DNA of 64,000 nt. Source: Streptomyces sp. ISL-98 (GTDB taxonomy: Bacteria; Actinomycetota; Actinomycetes; Streptomycetales; Streptomycetaceae). Numbering within the stretch: the stretch's first letter is position 1; each line of letters starts with the position of its first letter. Made by a program: the position numbers and the translations under genes. This document shows, in pieces, positions 32,348 through 40,080 of this stretch. The notes beneath the pieces were generated by a model. It made no database searches. It had not been told where the DNA came from and saw only the letters and a list, made by a program, of their open reading frames with translations. Location: contig NZ_JAGGPB010000013.1 in the NCBI RefSeq assembly GCF_018614055.1, positions 1 to 64,000 on the forward strand, read 5' to 3'.

Positions 32348-33328
32348 TCAGGCGGGCAGCTTGGCGAGCCAGTCGGTCAGGAGTTGGTTGGTTTCGGCGG
32401 GGCGTTCTTGCTGGATCCAGTGGCCGCAGCCGTCGAGGATGTGGGTGGAGACCAGGCCGGGCAGTGTCGCGGGGAATGCCTTGATCGCGTCGGCCATCCA
32501 CGTGGTGGAGGCGTCCAGGCTGCCGCCGATGAACAGAGACGGCTGGGTGATGGGGGCGTCGTCGAAGTCGGCTAGGTCTGCCCAGTCCTGGTCCATGTTC
32601 CGGTAGCGATTGAGCGCTCCGCTCATGCCGGTTCGCTCGAACTCCTCGGCGTAGAAATCGAGGTCGCTCTCAGTGAGCCAGGCGGGCAGCCTGCCGGCGG
32701 GGAACCGGTCGCGCAGCGTCCCGCCTTGGCTGACGAAGTGCGGGCTGGGTGCGCCGGGTGCGGGCATGGTGTCGGCGGACAGGGCGGCGTAGAAGCCCGC
32801 GAGCCAGCCGCGCACGTCGGGCTCGATCTCGGCCTCGGCCCGGCCGGGCTTCTGGAAGTAGGAGACGTAGAACTCCTCTTCCCCACCCATCTGAGCGAAG
32901 ACCTCGCTGGGCCTCGGTCCGCCGCGCGGGGCGTAGGGGACACTGAGCAGCCCCACCGCGCGGAAGACGTCCGGTCTGACCAGGGCGGAGTTGGCGGCGA
33001 TGGCCGACCCCCAGTCGTGGCCGACGATCACCGCGGACTGTTCGCCCAGGGCGTGCACCACCGCGGCGTTGTCCTCCACCAGGTCGAGCATCCGGTACGC
33101 GTCCGTGCCACCGGGCTTGGAGGAACGGCCGTAGCCGCGGACATCGATGGCGACCGCACGGTACCCGGCCGCGGCCAGTACCGGCAGCTGGTGGCGCCAG
33201 GAGTACCAGGACTCCGGGAAGCCATGCACGAGCAACACCAGCGGCCCGATGCCCTGTTCCACCAGGTGGATACGGCCTGCGGGTGAGGAGACCGACCGGT
33301 GAGTGACGTCCGTGACCTGCTGCGACAT
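32348..33328 (-). CDS. Epoxide hydrolase-like alpha/beta hydrolase
   Basis: A 326-residue alpha/beta hydrolase of the epoxide hydrolase/haloalkane dehalogenase branch. It has the oxyanion motif HGFPESWYSWRHQLP, nucleophile Asp in VIVGHDWGSAIA and C-terminal His in DGCGHWIQQERP. Asp rather than Ser as nucleophile, and the HGFPESW motif, favour epoxide hydrolysis. Cap-domain tyrosines are plausible but not fixed by eye. The ATG at 33328 is preceded by GGAGG. It stands alone next to the repeat region. Confidence 0.92.
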   Translation of the reverse strand: MSQQVTDVTHRSVSSPAGRIHLVEQGIGPLVLLVHGFPESWYSWRHQLPVLAAAGYRAVAIDVRGYGRSSKPGGTDAYRMLDLVEDNAAVVHALGEQSAVIVGHDWGSAIAANSALVRPDVFRAVGLLSVPYAPRGGPRPSEVFAQMGGEEEFYVSYFQKPGRAEAEIEPDVRGWLAGFYAALSADTMPAPGAPSPHFVSQGGTLRDRFPAGRLPAWLTESDLDFYAEEFERTGMSGALNRYRNMDQDWADLADFDDAPITQPSLFIGGSLDASTTWMADAIKAFPATLPGLVSTHILDGCGHWIQQERPAETNQLLTDWLAKLPA

Positions 33329-33481
33329 GAATCCTCCAGGTCTCTCGATCTGCCGTGCGCCGTCCGCCGTGCGCCGAGATCGGTGCCCCAATCATGCGGG
33401 GGGCGGCGCGGCGGTTGCGAGCCTTGTTGCCGCTTCGGCAAACCGCTCTGGGCGTTCATGTCTCACGCGTTCTGATGCTCC

Positions 33482-33850
33482 TCACGGTCCCGGGACCACG
33501 AGGTCGACCACGCCATGCCCAATGAGCCATTCGGTCAGTTCTTCAGGGTGCAGAAGCGGGAGTTGGCCATTCCATCGGTGCCAGTCCAAACCACCGCCCA
33601 AGTGATGTGTCAGTACACCTAGTACTGCGCCCAGTTCGCCTCGGACCGTGAAGCTGATGTCTCCCAAGCACATGCAGGTGAAGGGGGCGGCTTCCGGCTC
33701 GAGCTCCAAGAGGCCGGCCAACTCGGCGATCTCATTGACGCTTCCCACCATGACTGACCGTTCGCTTTCCCCAGGCCGCCGAGGGGCTACTTCAATCGAA
33801 CGAGCGGCCACCCACAGAGCATCCACCTGTCTCAGCGCGACTGAACCCAT
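33482..33850 (-). CDS. Hypothetical protein
   Basis: A 122-residue soluble protein with CMCLGDISFTVRGELGAVLGVLTHHLGGGLDWHRWNGQLPL and a conserved-looking C-terminal GHGVVDL. It may be related to small Streptomyces proteins that sit near toxin-immunity loci, but I cannot assign a family. AAGAGGAG before the ATG and normal codon bias support it as a gene. Confidence 0.72.
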   Translation of the reverse strand: MGSVALRQVDALWVAARSIEVAPRRPGESERSVMVGSVNEIAELAGLLELEPEAAPFTCMCLGDISFTVRGELGAVLGVLTHHLGGGLDWHRWNGQLPLLHPEELTEWLIGHGVVDLVVPGP

Positions 33851-33879
33851 GACGTCTCCTCTTTACATGGCAACTGGCG

Positions 33880-34892
33880 TCACCCGTCGGCCAGCGACGC
33901 CAGTGCCTTGTGGATCTCGGCGATCATTGAGGCTGGTCGGCGGTAGACATCTACCGCAGTGAAGCGCAGGATCCTGCGGATTGGTTCGCAGCCGGCGAGT
34001 TCGTTGAAGCGGGCGACGTCGCGTTGGTGGGCTGCTCGGGTGCCGTGATACGTATAGCCCTCGATCTCGACGGCAAGGCCCTCCGCCCGGAACAGGAAGT
34101 CGACCGAGCGCCGTCGGCCTCCCAGCGGTCTGACTCCCACCTGTGACTCGGGGTGCAGTCCGGCGTCATGTATGCGCAGGCGGGCGAGCGTCTCGGGCGG
34201 TGAGCCGCTTTTACGGTCGGCGAGAGCGAGCCAGGCGCGTGCTGTACGTAGGCCTCGTCGGGGGCCGGACTCCAAGGCGGCGGCTACGGCGGCGGTATGG
34301 GTGAGGGCGGGGCGCTTTACCGTCATGTTGACCTGGAGCGGGCGGATGGAGATCGCAGAATCGACCGCGACCAGCGCCGAGTCCCGGGGCCTGCGCGCAG
34401 CAGATCCGCAAGGGTGCGGTTGACCGTGGTGACGCGGATTCCGGCGAGTGTTCCTGTCTCCCCTGCGGCTAGTGGTGGCACCCGGCGCGTGCGGCCCGTC
34501 GACCGGGAGGCGCCTGGGTACGTGGTCGTGGTGGTCGAGGTGGTGAAATCGAGGGTCAGGCCCGCCTCCAGGTTTCGGGCTCGGTCGCTCTCCCAGGGGA
34601 GCTCAATGGTGTGCAGCCACGCGGCCGTCCGGTGGCTGACAACCAGTTCGGGGCGGGCCAATTGGATCGCGCGCAGCCGCACCGTGTGATCGACCGCAAG
34701 TCCGGGCTCAGCCCAGGCCCCGCGATGGATCTGGGTCCAGCCCTCGCTTCGCAGACGTCTGGTGAGGCGCCGAGCCGGCCACCCCAGCGCCGTTGCCTGC
34801 CTGGTCAGCAGGATGCCGTGCTGTCGGCTGCCGGCCAGCTCGGACAGCGGGATCAGCCCGTCTGTTGCTACTTCCCCCGTTGCACGTGTCAT
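33880..34892 (-). pseudogene. AbiEi/DUF559-type gene broken by a frameshift
   Basis: Two adjacent frames make one protein of about 336 residues. The upstream frame (34892-34390) holds the N-terminal winged-helix region of AbiEi-antitoxin-like proteins (LSELAGSRQHGILLTRQATA, WTQIHRGAW, VTTVNRTLADLLRAG). The downstream frame holds a DUF559 nuclease-like domain (VDFLFRAEGLAVEIEGYTYHG, RDVARFNELA). They join at a C4 run (GGGG at 34386-34389 on the plus strand). One more C would give LLRAGPRDSALVAVDSA and restore the frame. This is therefore a single-base deletion, or a sequencing error. The downstream frame alone has an internal ATG at 34326 but no ribosome site. Confidence 0.82.
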
Positions 34893-34952
34893 GGAATGAG
34901 CGTCGCAGTCGTCCTATGACCTCCGCGACCCCTGTGGATAACCCCCGGTCAA

Positions 34953-34997
34953 TTGGGTCTCCGGGCCCATGCCGTACGGGCGCGTTGTTGTTACCGT
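34953..34997 (+). promoter_or_regulatory. Promoter with GGGCCC palindrome (site B)
   Basis: TGGGTCT-cc-GGGCCCA occupies 34954-34969 and TACCGT (34992-34997) is a -10 box starting 30.5 bp from the palindrome centre. It drives the lipoprotein gene at 35043, the first gene of the toxin locus, with a leader of about 40 nt. Confidence 0.62.
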
Positions 34998-35042
34998 GCG
35001 TGCGTTCAGTGGTCGCAGTCGCACGCACGGGAGCGGTGAGTC

Positions 35043-35789
35043 GTGAAGGCACGTTCAGTACGGGCAGCGGCAGCGGCAGTGATGGCGATGGTGGTTGTCT
35101 GTCTCACCTCGGCGTGCGGAGCTGACGGCGTGGATGCCGGGAAGACCGACGTCGCTGACAAGAAGCCCGGCGCCTCGCCCACGGTGGCGAATCGGCCTGT
35201 CAGCAGCAACGGGAAGACGCTCAGCAAGGGTGAGTTGGAGAAGGTTGCCCTCGTGAGTGGTGACGTACCGGACTTCGTCGCCGCGCCGCTGGAGGGCGGC
35301 GAGGAAACCGGTGAGGAGCGGGCCGAGCAGCCGGAGTGTCAGGCGCTGGCCGCCGTCATCAACGGCGCGCCCGAGCCGACGCCCACCGCCACCGTCCAAC
35401 GCACCCTCACGGACCAGTCCGAGGAGGGTACGGACGGCCAGACCGTCGTCACCGAGATCCTCACCTCGTACCCCAAGGGCGCCGCCGTACGCGTCCTGCG
35501 CGGTGTGAAGGACGCCATCGGCGCGTGCGCGGGCGGCTTCAGGACCACGGCGGGCGACGGCGCTTCCACCTACACCGAGGTCAAGGAGCTGACGGCGCCG
35601 AAGGCGGGGCAGGAAGCGCTCGCGTATCAGGTCACCGGGTCCTTCGAGGGGACGAAGGTGCCGCTCGTCTTCCAGCTCGTACGCACCGGATCGACGGTCG
35701 TCATCCTCTACACCGCCAATTTCCTCGACTCCAAGACCCCCGAGATCCCCGCGGAAATCGCGACCGCGCAAGCCGCCAAACTGCCCTAG
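35043..35789 (+). CDS. Lipoprotein next to polymorphic toxin
   Basis: A 248-residue lipoprotein: signal VRAAAAAVMAMVVVCLTSAC with lipobox LTSAC, then an Asp/Lys-rich linker and an extracytoplasmic alpha/beta domain (residues about 60-248). The domain contains two cysteines (EQPECQAL and IGACAGGF) and a beta-rich end (ALAYQVTGSFEGTKVPLVFQLVRTGSTVVILYTANF). This resembles the PknH-type sensor-like fold in actinobacterial lipoproteins, by pattern only. GTG follows GGGAGCGGTGAG. It shares promoter architecture with the toxin gene 86 bp downstream and may act in toxin export or surface display. Confidence 0.85.
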   Translation: MKARSVRAAAAAVMAMVVVCLTSACGADGVDAGKTDVADKKPGASPTVANRPVSSNGKTLSKGELEKVALVSGDVPDFVAAPLEGGEETGEERAEQPECQALAAVINGAPEPTPTATVQRTLTDQSEEGTDGQTVVTEILTSYPKGAAVRVLRGVKDAIGACAGGFRTTAGDGASTYTEVKELTAPKAGQEALAYQVTGSFEGTKVPLVFQLVRTGSTVVILYTANFLDSKTPEIPAEIATAQAAKLP

Positions 35790-35824
35790 CCGTCCGTACG
35801 CGTCGGGCCGATTTGAGCCCGGGG

Positions 35825-35869
35825 TTGGGTCCGTGGGCCCATGCCCGTGAGTGACGTGCTCCGTACGGT
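35825..35869 (+). promoter_or_regulatory. Toxin promoter with GGGCCC palindrome (site C)
   Basis: TGGGTCC-gt-GGGCCCA (35826-35841) is followed by TACGGT (35864-35869), 30.5 bp from the palindrome centre. The ATG of the toxin is 6 nt after the -10, so the mRNA is probably leaderless and the palindrome centre lies near -42, a class II activator position. Confidence 0.65.
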
Positions 35870-35875
35870 CGCGGC

Positions 35876-37483
35876 ATGCCTTTCCTCCTAGGTCGGCCCC
35901 GGTCCCGGTCCCGCAGGCGCCAACCGCGCACCGAAGCCCGGCTGTTGGGGCTGCGCAAGTCGCAGTCGGGGCAGACGACCCTGGAGTACGCGGGCCTGGT
36001 GCTGGTCGTCGCGGCCATCGTCGCGGCGCTCGTGGGCACCGGGCTCGGGGAGACCGTCTCGCAGCAGCTGGGCGCGGCCGTTTGCCGGGTGACGGGCGGC
36101 GGCGACTGCGGAGGAGGGGGCGGGGGCGATGACGGCAATCCGCAGGCCGGCGACGATACGGGGAAGCAGCCTGTGTCGGACGGCGACGGCGACGGGAGTA
36201 AGTCGGCCGAGCAGCGCGCGTACGAAAAGGCGCTCAAAGAACTCCAGGACGCCAAGAACGCCGAGCAGAGCGACACCGAAAAGGCCAAGCAGGCCGCAAA
36301 GGAGCTCGGCAAGATCCTGGCCGAGGAGCTCGGCATCACCGATGCGGTCGACTGTGTCACCAAGGGCGACGCCGGAGCCTGTACGGAAACCCTGATCAAC
36401 GTACTGACCAGCCTCATCGGCGGCGCCGTCGGCAAGCTCGCGGCGAAATACGGTGCGCCGTGGAAGTGGAAGAAGGCCGTCGAGCTCGTACGGAAACTCA
36501 AGAAGCACGGCGGGGACCTGTACGACGGCCTCACCGGCATGGTCAAGAACCGCAAGCGCGTCAAGGAGGCGCAGGACAAGCTCGACGCCGCCAAGCGCAA
36601 GCTCGACGAGAAGAAGCCAGACAAGCCAGATAAGCCAGACAAGCGGCCTATCACCTGTGCTGCCTCCCACAGCTTCCTGCCCGGCACCCCCGTCCTCCTC
36701 GGCAACGGCACGCGCATCCCCATCGAGGCCGTACGCATCGGCGACCGCGTCACTGTCACCGATCCGGCGAGCGGGCTGACGACCACGCGCCGCGTCACGA
36801 ACACCATCACCACCTACGACGACAAGCACTTCACCCGCCTCACCATCAGGACGCCCGCCGGCCTCCGCGCCATCACGGCGACCGACACCCACCCCTTCTG
36901 GCTGACCGGCAGCGCGCGGCAAGGCGCACGCTGGGCCGACGCGGGCGACATCCGCCCCGGCGCGAAGCTCCGTACGCCCGAGGGCGCGGGCCTGCCCGTC
37001 ACGGCGGTTGCGCAGCACACCCGGCGGCAGACGACGTACGACCTCACCGTCGCCGGAATCCACACCTATTACGTCGGCATCGGCAGCCAGCACGCGCTCG
37101 TCCACAACAACGACTGTGTGGACCAGGAACTCCTCGACGAAATGAACGAGCAGGGCGTCAAATTCGACCCCGAGAAGGTGATCCGGGCCGAGCGCAATGC
37201 CGATGGCAAGATCGTCTTCCTGGAGGAGGGCAACTCGCGGGCCGGCCTCAAGCACATCATCGAAGAGCACGCCGACGATTTCGAGCGGAGCGGAATTGCC
37301 CGGGAGGACATTCCCGACCTGGTGATGCAAGCCGCGACCAAGGGCAAGAAGGTCGGCGCGCAGGGGAAGGGCGAGGGGCGGCCCATCTACGAGGTCGAAT
37401 TCAAGGGCAAGAAGCGGAGGGTGGCGGTGACCGTCGGAAACAATGGCTTCGTCGTGGGCGCCAACCCCAAGAGCGTCGGATAG
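35876..37483 (+). CDS. Polymorphic toxin: Flp-pilin N-terminus, Hint domain, nuclease-like C-terminus
   Basis: A 535-residue modular protein. Residues 1-32 are a basic leader ending at Gly32. QTTLEYAGLVLVVAAIVAAL follows, with Glu37 at +5 of a prepilin-peptidase site, and matches the Flp pilin helix at 15260. Residues 73-110 are Gly/Asp-rich, and 110-255 are helical and Lys-rich. Residues 261-412 are a Hint autoprocessing domain: Cys261 in CAASHSFLPGTPVLL, the THP block near 338-340, and the terminal ALVHNN. Residues about 413-535 are a toxin module (GLKHIIEEHADDF, PIYEVEFKGKKRRVAVTVGN, NGFVVGANP), most like the BECR-fold ribonucleases. No Shine-Dalgarno is seen; the transcript is probably leaderless. 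Confidence 0.88.
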   Translation: MPFLLGRPRSRSRRRQPRTEARLLGLRKSQSGQTTLEYAGLVLVVAAIVAALVGTGLGETVSQQLGAAVCRVTGGGDCGGGGGGDDGNPQAGDDTGKQPVSDGDGDGSKSAEQRAYEKALKELQDAKNAEQSDTEKAKQAAKELGKILAEELGITDAVDCVTKGDAGACTETLINVLTSLIGGAVGKLAAKYGAPWKWKKAVELVRKLKKHGGDLYDGLTGMVKNRKRVKEAQDKLDAAKRKLDEKKPDKPDKPDKRPITCAASHSFLPGTPVLLGNGTRIPIEAVRIGDRVTVTDPASGLTTTRRVTNTITTYDDKHFTRLTIRTPAGLRAITATDTHPFWLTGSARQGARWADAGDIRPGAKLRTPEGAGLPVTAVAQHTRRQTTYDLTVAGIHTYYVGIGSQHALVHNNDCVDQELLDEMNEQGVKFDPEKVIRAERNADGKIVFLEEGNSRAGLKHIIEEHADDFERSGIAREDIPDLVMQAATKGKKVGAQGKGEGRPIYEVEFKGKKRRVAVTVGNNGFVVGANPKSVG

Positions 37484-37511
37484 GTCGGTCAACGTCAACG
37501 TGAAGGTGAAG

Positions 37512-37880
37512 ATGAATGAAGGTCAAGGCGTGAGCACCGAGGTGCGGCTCGCCGCGGACTACGACTGCCACCCGGTCTGGGTCCGCGGCAGCGACGGCGT
37601 GCGGGACAACGTCGCCCCCGCCGAACTGCCCGTCACCCCGCGCCTTGCGGCGGACCTGGACAGCTGGGGCGACGCGTACGACGCCACGCTGAACCGCGAG
37701 GACCCGGCGTCCTCCGGATTCCCCGACCCGCAGGCCGAGGCGGCGTTCGCCGAGCGCGGCGCGCAGCTGGCGCGCGAGCTGGCGCGGGAGCTCGGGGCGG
37801 CGTGGCGCGTCACCTACTTCGACCCGCGCCTGGCACAAGACGTGGAAGTGGCGTACGGGGACAGGGATCAAGAGGATTAA
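37512..37880 (+). CDS. Probable immunity protein for the adjacent toxin
   Basis: A 122-residue acidic, soluble protein directly downstream (28 bp) of the toxin on the same strand: RLAADYDCHPVWVRGSDG, then PRLAADLDSWGDAYDATLNREDPASSGFPDP and a helical AAFAERGAQLARELARELGAAW. Size, acidity, lack of signal peptide and position fit a cognate immunity protein that neutralises the C-terminal nuclease-like domain. I do not recognise a named immunity family. ATG at 37512 has AAGG upstream; GTG at 37530 with GAAGG is an alternative start. Confidence 0.75.
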   Translation: MNEGQGVSTEVRLAADYDCHPVWVRGSDGVRDNVAPAELPVTPRLAADLDSWGDAYDATLNREDPASSGFPDPQAEAAFAERGAQLARELARELGAAWRVTYFDPRLAQDVEVAYGDRDQED

Positions 37881-37963
37881 GTACCGTCCGTACGGTGTGC
37901 ATTTTGCTGCTGGCGCGCGAAAAGGGCGGAACTGGGACGCGCCGGTGCTGTAAGAACAGGCGA

Positions 37964-38527
37964 TCAGGAGCGCTTCGGTTCGAAGTGCAGACCGGTGATC
38001 CCGCAGTCGAACGGTCGGGCTGTGACGAGCCGGAGCTGCTGGTAGGTGTCGAGGTTGGCGAACACGGGCATTCCGGCGCCGATCGCGGTCGGGTTGACGA
38101 ACAGGTGGAGTTCGTCGAGCAGGCCCTTGGCAATCAGGCTCGATACGAGCGTGCCGCCTCCGTAGGCGATCATGTCCCCGCCCGGCTCGGCCTTGAGCCT
38201 GTTCACGGTCTCGGCGAGGTCGCCGCCGGCGACGACGGCGTTCTCCCAGGGCGACTCGGTGAGGGTGTTGGAGATGACGACCTTGGGCGTGTTGTTCACC
38301 TTGTCGATCGACGCCTGGTCCTCGCCCTCGGGGCCGGCCGCCCAGGCCGGGATGAACCCCTCGGCGAGCTTGCGGCCCAGCACGATGCAGTCGACCGGTT
38401 CCGTGAGCGCATCGATGTGGGCGTTGATGTCGTCAGTCCACGGGAACGTCAGCCAGTCCATCTCGCCGTTCGGGCCGGCCATGTAGCCGTCGACGCTCAT
38501 CTGGACCTGGAGCTTGAACTTACGCAC
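37964..38527 (-). CDS. Dihydrofolate reductase family protein (RibD C-terminal-like)
   Basis: A 187-residue protein of the RibD-C/DHFR-like fold: LQVQMSVDGYMAGPNGEMDWL at the start, DCIVLGRKLAEGF, VVISNTLTE and MIAYGGGTLVSSLIAKGLLDELHLFVNP. These stand-alone proteins are NADPH-dependent reductases of mostly unknown substrate. It has no evident link to the toxin locus and is convergent with it. Confidence 0.92.
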   Translation of the reverse strand: MRKFKLQVQMSVDGYMAGPNGEMDWLTFPWTDDINAHIDALTEPVDCIVLGRKLAEGFIPAWAAGPEGEDQASIDKVNNTPKVVISNTLTESPWENAVVAGGDLAETVNRLKAEPGGDMIAYGGGTLVSSLIAKGLLDELHLFVNPTAIGAGMPVFANLDTYQQLRLVTARPFDCGITGLHFEPKRS

Positions 38528-38596
38528 GAGGTGCTTCCTTCGCCGGTGGTGTTCGTTGGTGATGTTGCCTGTTCAGACCAGTGCCGGGCCGAAAAC

Positions 38597-38983
38597 TCAT
38601 CGGCCGGGGCTGTGACCTGACACACATACCAGCCGCACCCCGGGCCGTACTCCCCACCGCGCCATTGCTCCCGCCTCTGCCTCCAGCACATGCCGTGCCC
38701 GGAACCTCGGCCGGCCCAGGCGGCCCGGGCGCATCGTCCGTACCGCGACCACCCTCAACTCCCGGTCCAGGTACGCCACATCGATCGCGAAGCGCATCCC
38801 GAACGTGTGCACACTGCTCGCCGGGGTGAGCAGCAGCGCGCCCGCGATCCCGTCCCGGCCCAGCAGCCCGCGCGTCCGCGCCCGCGAGGACGCCGCGATC
38901 TCCAGCGGTACGGGTGCGGGTGCGGCCGTAGGCGATCCGCCGTCCGTCGTCAACGTGCCTGTGCCGTCCCGCCATCGCCGCAT
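38597..38983 (-). CDS. DUF192 protein
   Basis: A 128-residue DUF192 protein: EIAASSRARTRGLLGRDGI, TPASSVHTFGMRFAIDVAYLD, RELRVVAVRTMRPG and HVLEAEAGAMARWGVRPG. DUF192 is a small beta-rich domain of unknown function, recurrent near Tad pilin and prepilin peptidase genes in actinomycetes. Here it is divergent from the A24 peptidase, 141 bp apart, sharing the gap that carries palindrome D. The ATG at 38983 is chosen because conserved sequence starts soon after; the longer frame crosses the palindrome. Confidence 0.85.
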   Translation of the reverse strand: MRRWRDGTGTLTTDGGSPTAAPAPVPLEIAASSRARTRGLLGRDGIAGALLLTPASSVHTFGMRFAIDVAYLDRELRVVAVRTMRPGRLGRPRFRARHVLEAEAGAMARWGVRPGVRLVCVSGHSPGR

Positions 38984-39070
38984 CTGCGGAACGTATCGGA
39001 CCGCAGCGGGTCGTGGCCGCCGATTTCTGCTTGCCGAGCGTCGGCCCATCTGGGCCCCGTACGCCCAACA

Positions 39071-39116
39071 GTGGGCCCCCGGGCCCATGACCTCACCCCC
39101 CACCCCGCTCTAGGCT
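39071..39116 (+). promoter_or_regulatory. Prepilin peptidase promoter with perfect GGGCCC palindrome (site D)
   Basis: TGGGCCC-cc-GGGCCCA (39072-39087) is a perfect 7-2-7 palindrome. TAGGCT (39111-39116) starts 31.5 bp from its centre and ends 7 nt before the GTG at 39124, so the mRNA is probably leaderless, with the palindrome centre near -44. Confidence 0.65.
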
Positions 39117-39123
39117 CCGTGCC

Positions 39124-39912
39124 GTGTACGCCACGCTGATCGCGGCCGCCGTCCTCTGGGGCGCCGCCACCGGACTGCTCCTGCCCCGCGCCGCCTACCG
39201 GTTCGCCGTCGAGCCGGAGGAGCCGTGGCGCGATGCGTGCCCCGCAGGTCACCCCTTCGCCGGACCCGCCCGCGGCTGGCTCGGTACGGCGCGCTGCGCG
39301 GGGTGTGCGGCGGCGGCCTTGGTGGGTAGCCCGGCCGGCGGACCGCCCGGGTGGTCCGTTCCCGCCCCGTACGCGCGCCCCCTCCGGCACGTCCCGCTCA
39401 CCGCCCTCGCCTGCGGCCTGCTCGCGGCCGGGACCGGTGCCAGGCCCGAGCTCGTGGTGTGGCTGCTGCTTGCGCCGTTCGGGGTACTGCTCGCCGTCGT
39501 GGACCGCCGGGTGCACCGCCTGCCCGACGTGCTGACCCTCCCGCTCGCCGCCGCGACCGCCGCCCTGCTCGGCCTCGCCGCGCTGCTGCCCGGCCACGGC
39601 GGATCCTGGCCCACTGCCCTGCTCGGCGGTCTCGCTCTCGGCGGCGGCTACTTCGTTCTCTTCCTGATCAACCCGAATGGCATGGGCTTCGGCGACGTAA
39701 AACTGGCCCTTGCGCTCGGGGCGGCCCTCGGCTGGTACGGGTGGACCGCCTTCTTCGCCGGGGCCTTCGCCGGATTCCTGCTGGGTGCCACGTATGGCGT
39801 CGCCCTCATGGTTATGCGCCGGGCGGGCCGCAAGACCGCGATCCCGTTCGGCCCCTTCATGATCGCCGGGACGTTGGCGGGCCTGCTGCTCGGCGGTCTC
39901 GCCGCATCCTGA
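39124..39912 (+). CDS. A24 family prepilin peptidase (TadV/CpaA-like)
   Basis: A 262-residue membrane aspartic protease of the type IV prepilin peptidase family. The two catalytic Asp are in LLAVVDRRVHRLPDVLTLPLA and MGFGDVKLALALGAALGWYG (GxGD motif). About seven membrane helices are seen. The N-terminal soluble loop has several Cys (CPAGHPF, CAGCAAAA), as in some full-length prepilin peptidases. It is the only prepilin peptidase visible in the window, so it should process the Flp pilin, the TadE proteins and, by motif, the toxin at 35876. Confidence 0.93.
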   Translation: MYATLIAAAVLWGAATGLLLPRAAYRFAVEPEEPWRDACPAGHPFAGPARGWLGTARCAGCAAAALVGSPAGGPPGWSVPAPYARPLRHVPLTALACGLLAAGTGARPELVVWLLLAPFGVLLAVVDRRVHRLPDVLTLPLAAATAALLGLAALLPGHGGSWPTALLGGLALGGGYFVLFLINPNGMGFGDVKLALALGAALGWYGWTAFFAGAFAGFLLGATYGVALMVMRRAGRKTAIPFGPFMIAGTLAGLLLGGLAAS

Positions 39913-40080
39913 CGGCTTCCTGTCGGCTTCCTGAGGGCTTCCTGGCGGCGTGACCCTCTGGACCGCGCGCGCCGATGGCGCAATCGTGAGAAGTTGCCAT
40001 GAAGAGTGACGAACGGACGGGCGGCGCGGGAAGCCGTCCGCCCGCGATCCAAAGCCGCAGCCGCAGCCAGGAGTGCCTCG

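Noticed and set aside
31106..32575. 489-codon frame across the repeat region
   Set aside because: It crosses inverted repeats and runs antisense into the epoxide hydrolase gene, is rich in Pro/Arg/Ala, and has no ribosome site or recognisable domain.
33880..34326. DUF559 frame as an independent gene
   Set aside because: Its ATG lacks a ribosome site, and the upstream frame supplies the missing N-terminal domain after a one-base correction, so it is better read as the back half of a broken gene.
36659..37112. The Hint region as an intein
   Set aside because: It ends in VHNN and is followed by a toxin-like module, with no split host enzyme. This is the layout of polymorphic-toxin Hint domains, not of a splicing intein.
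35888..37498. 536-codon frame antisense to the toxin gene
   Set aside because: Shadow of codon bias; the Hint and pilin motifs are on the plus strand.
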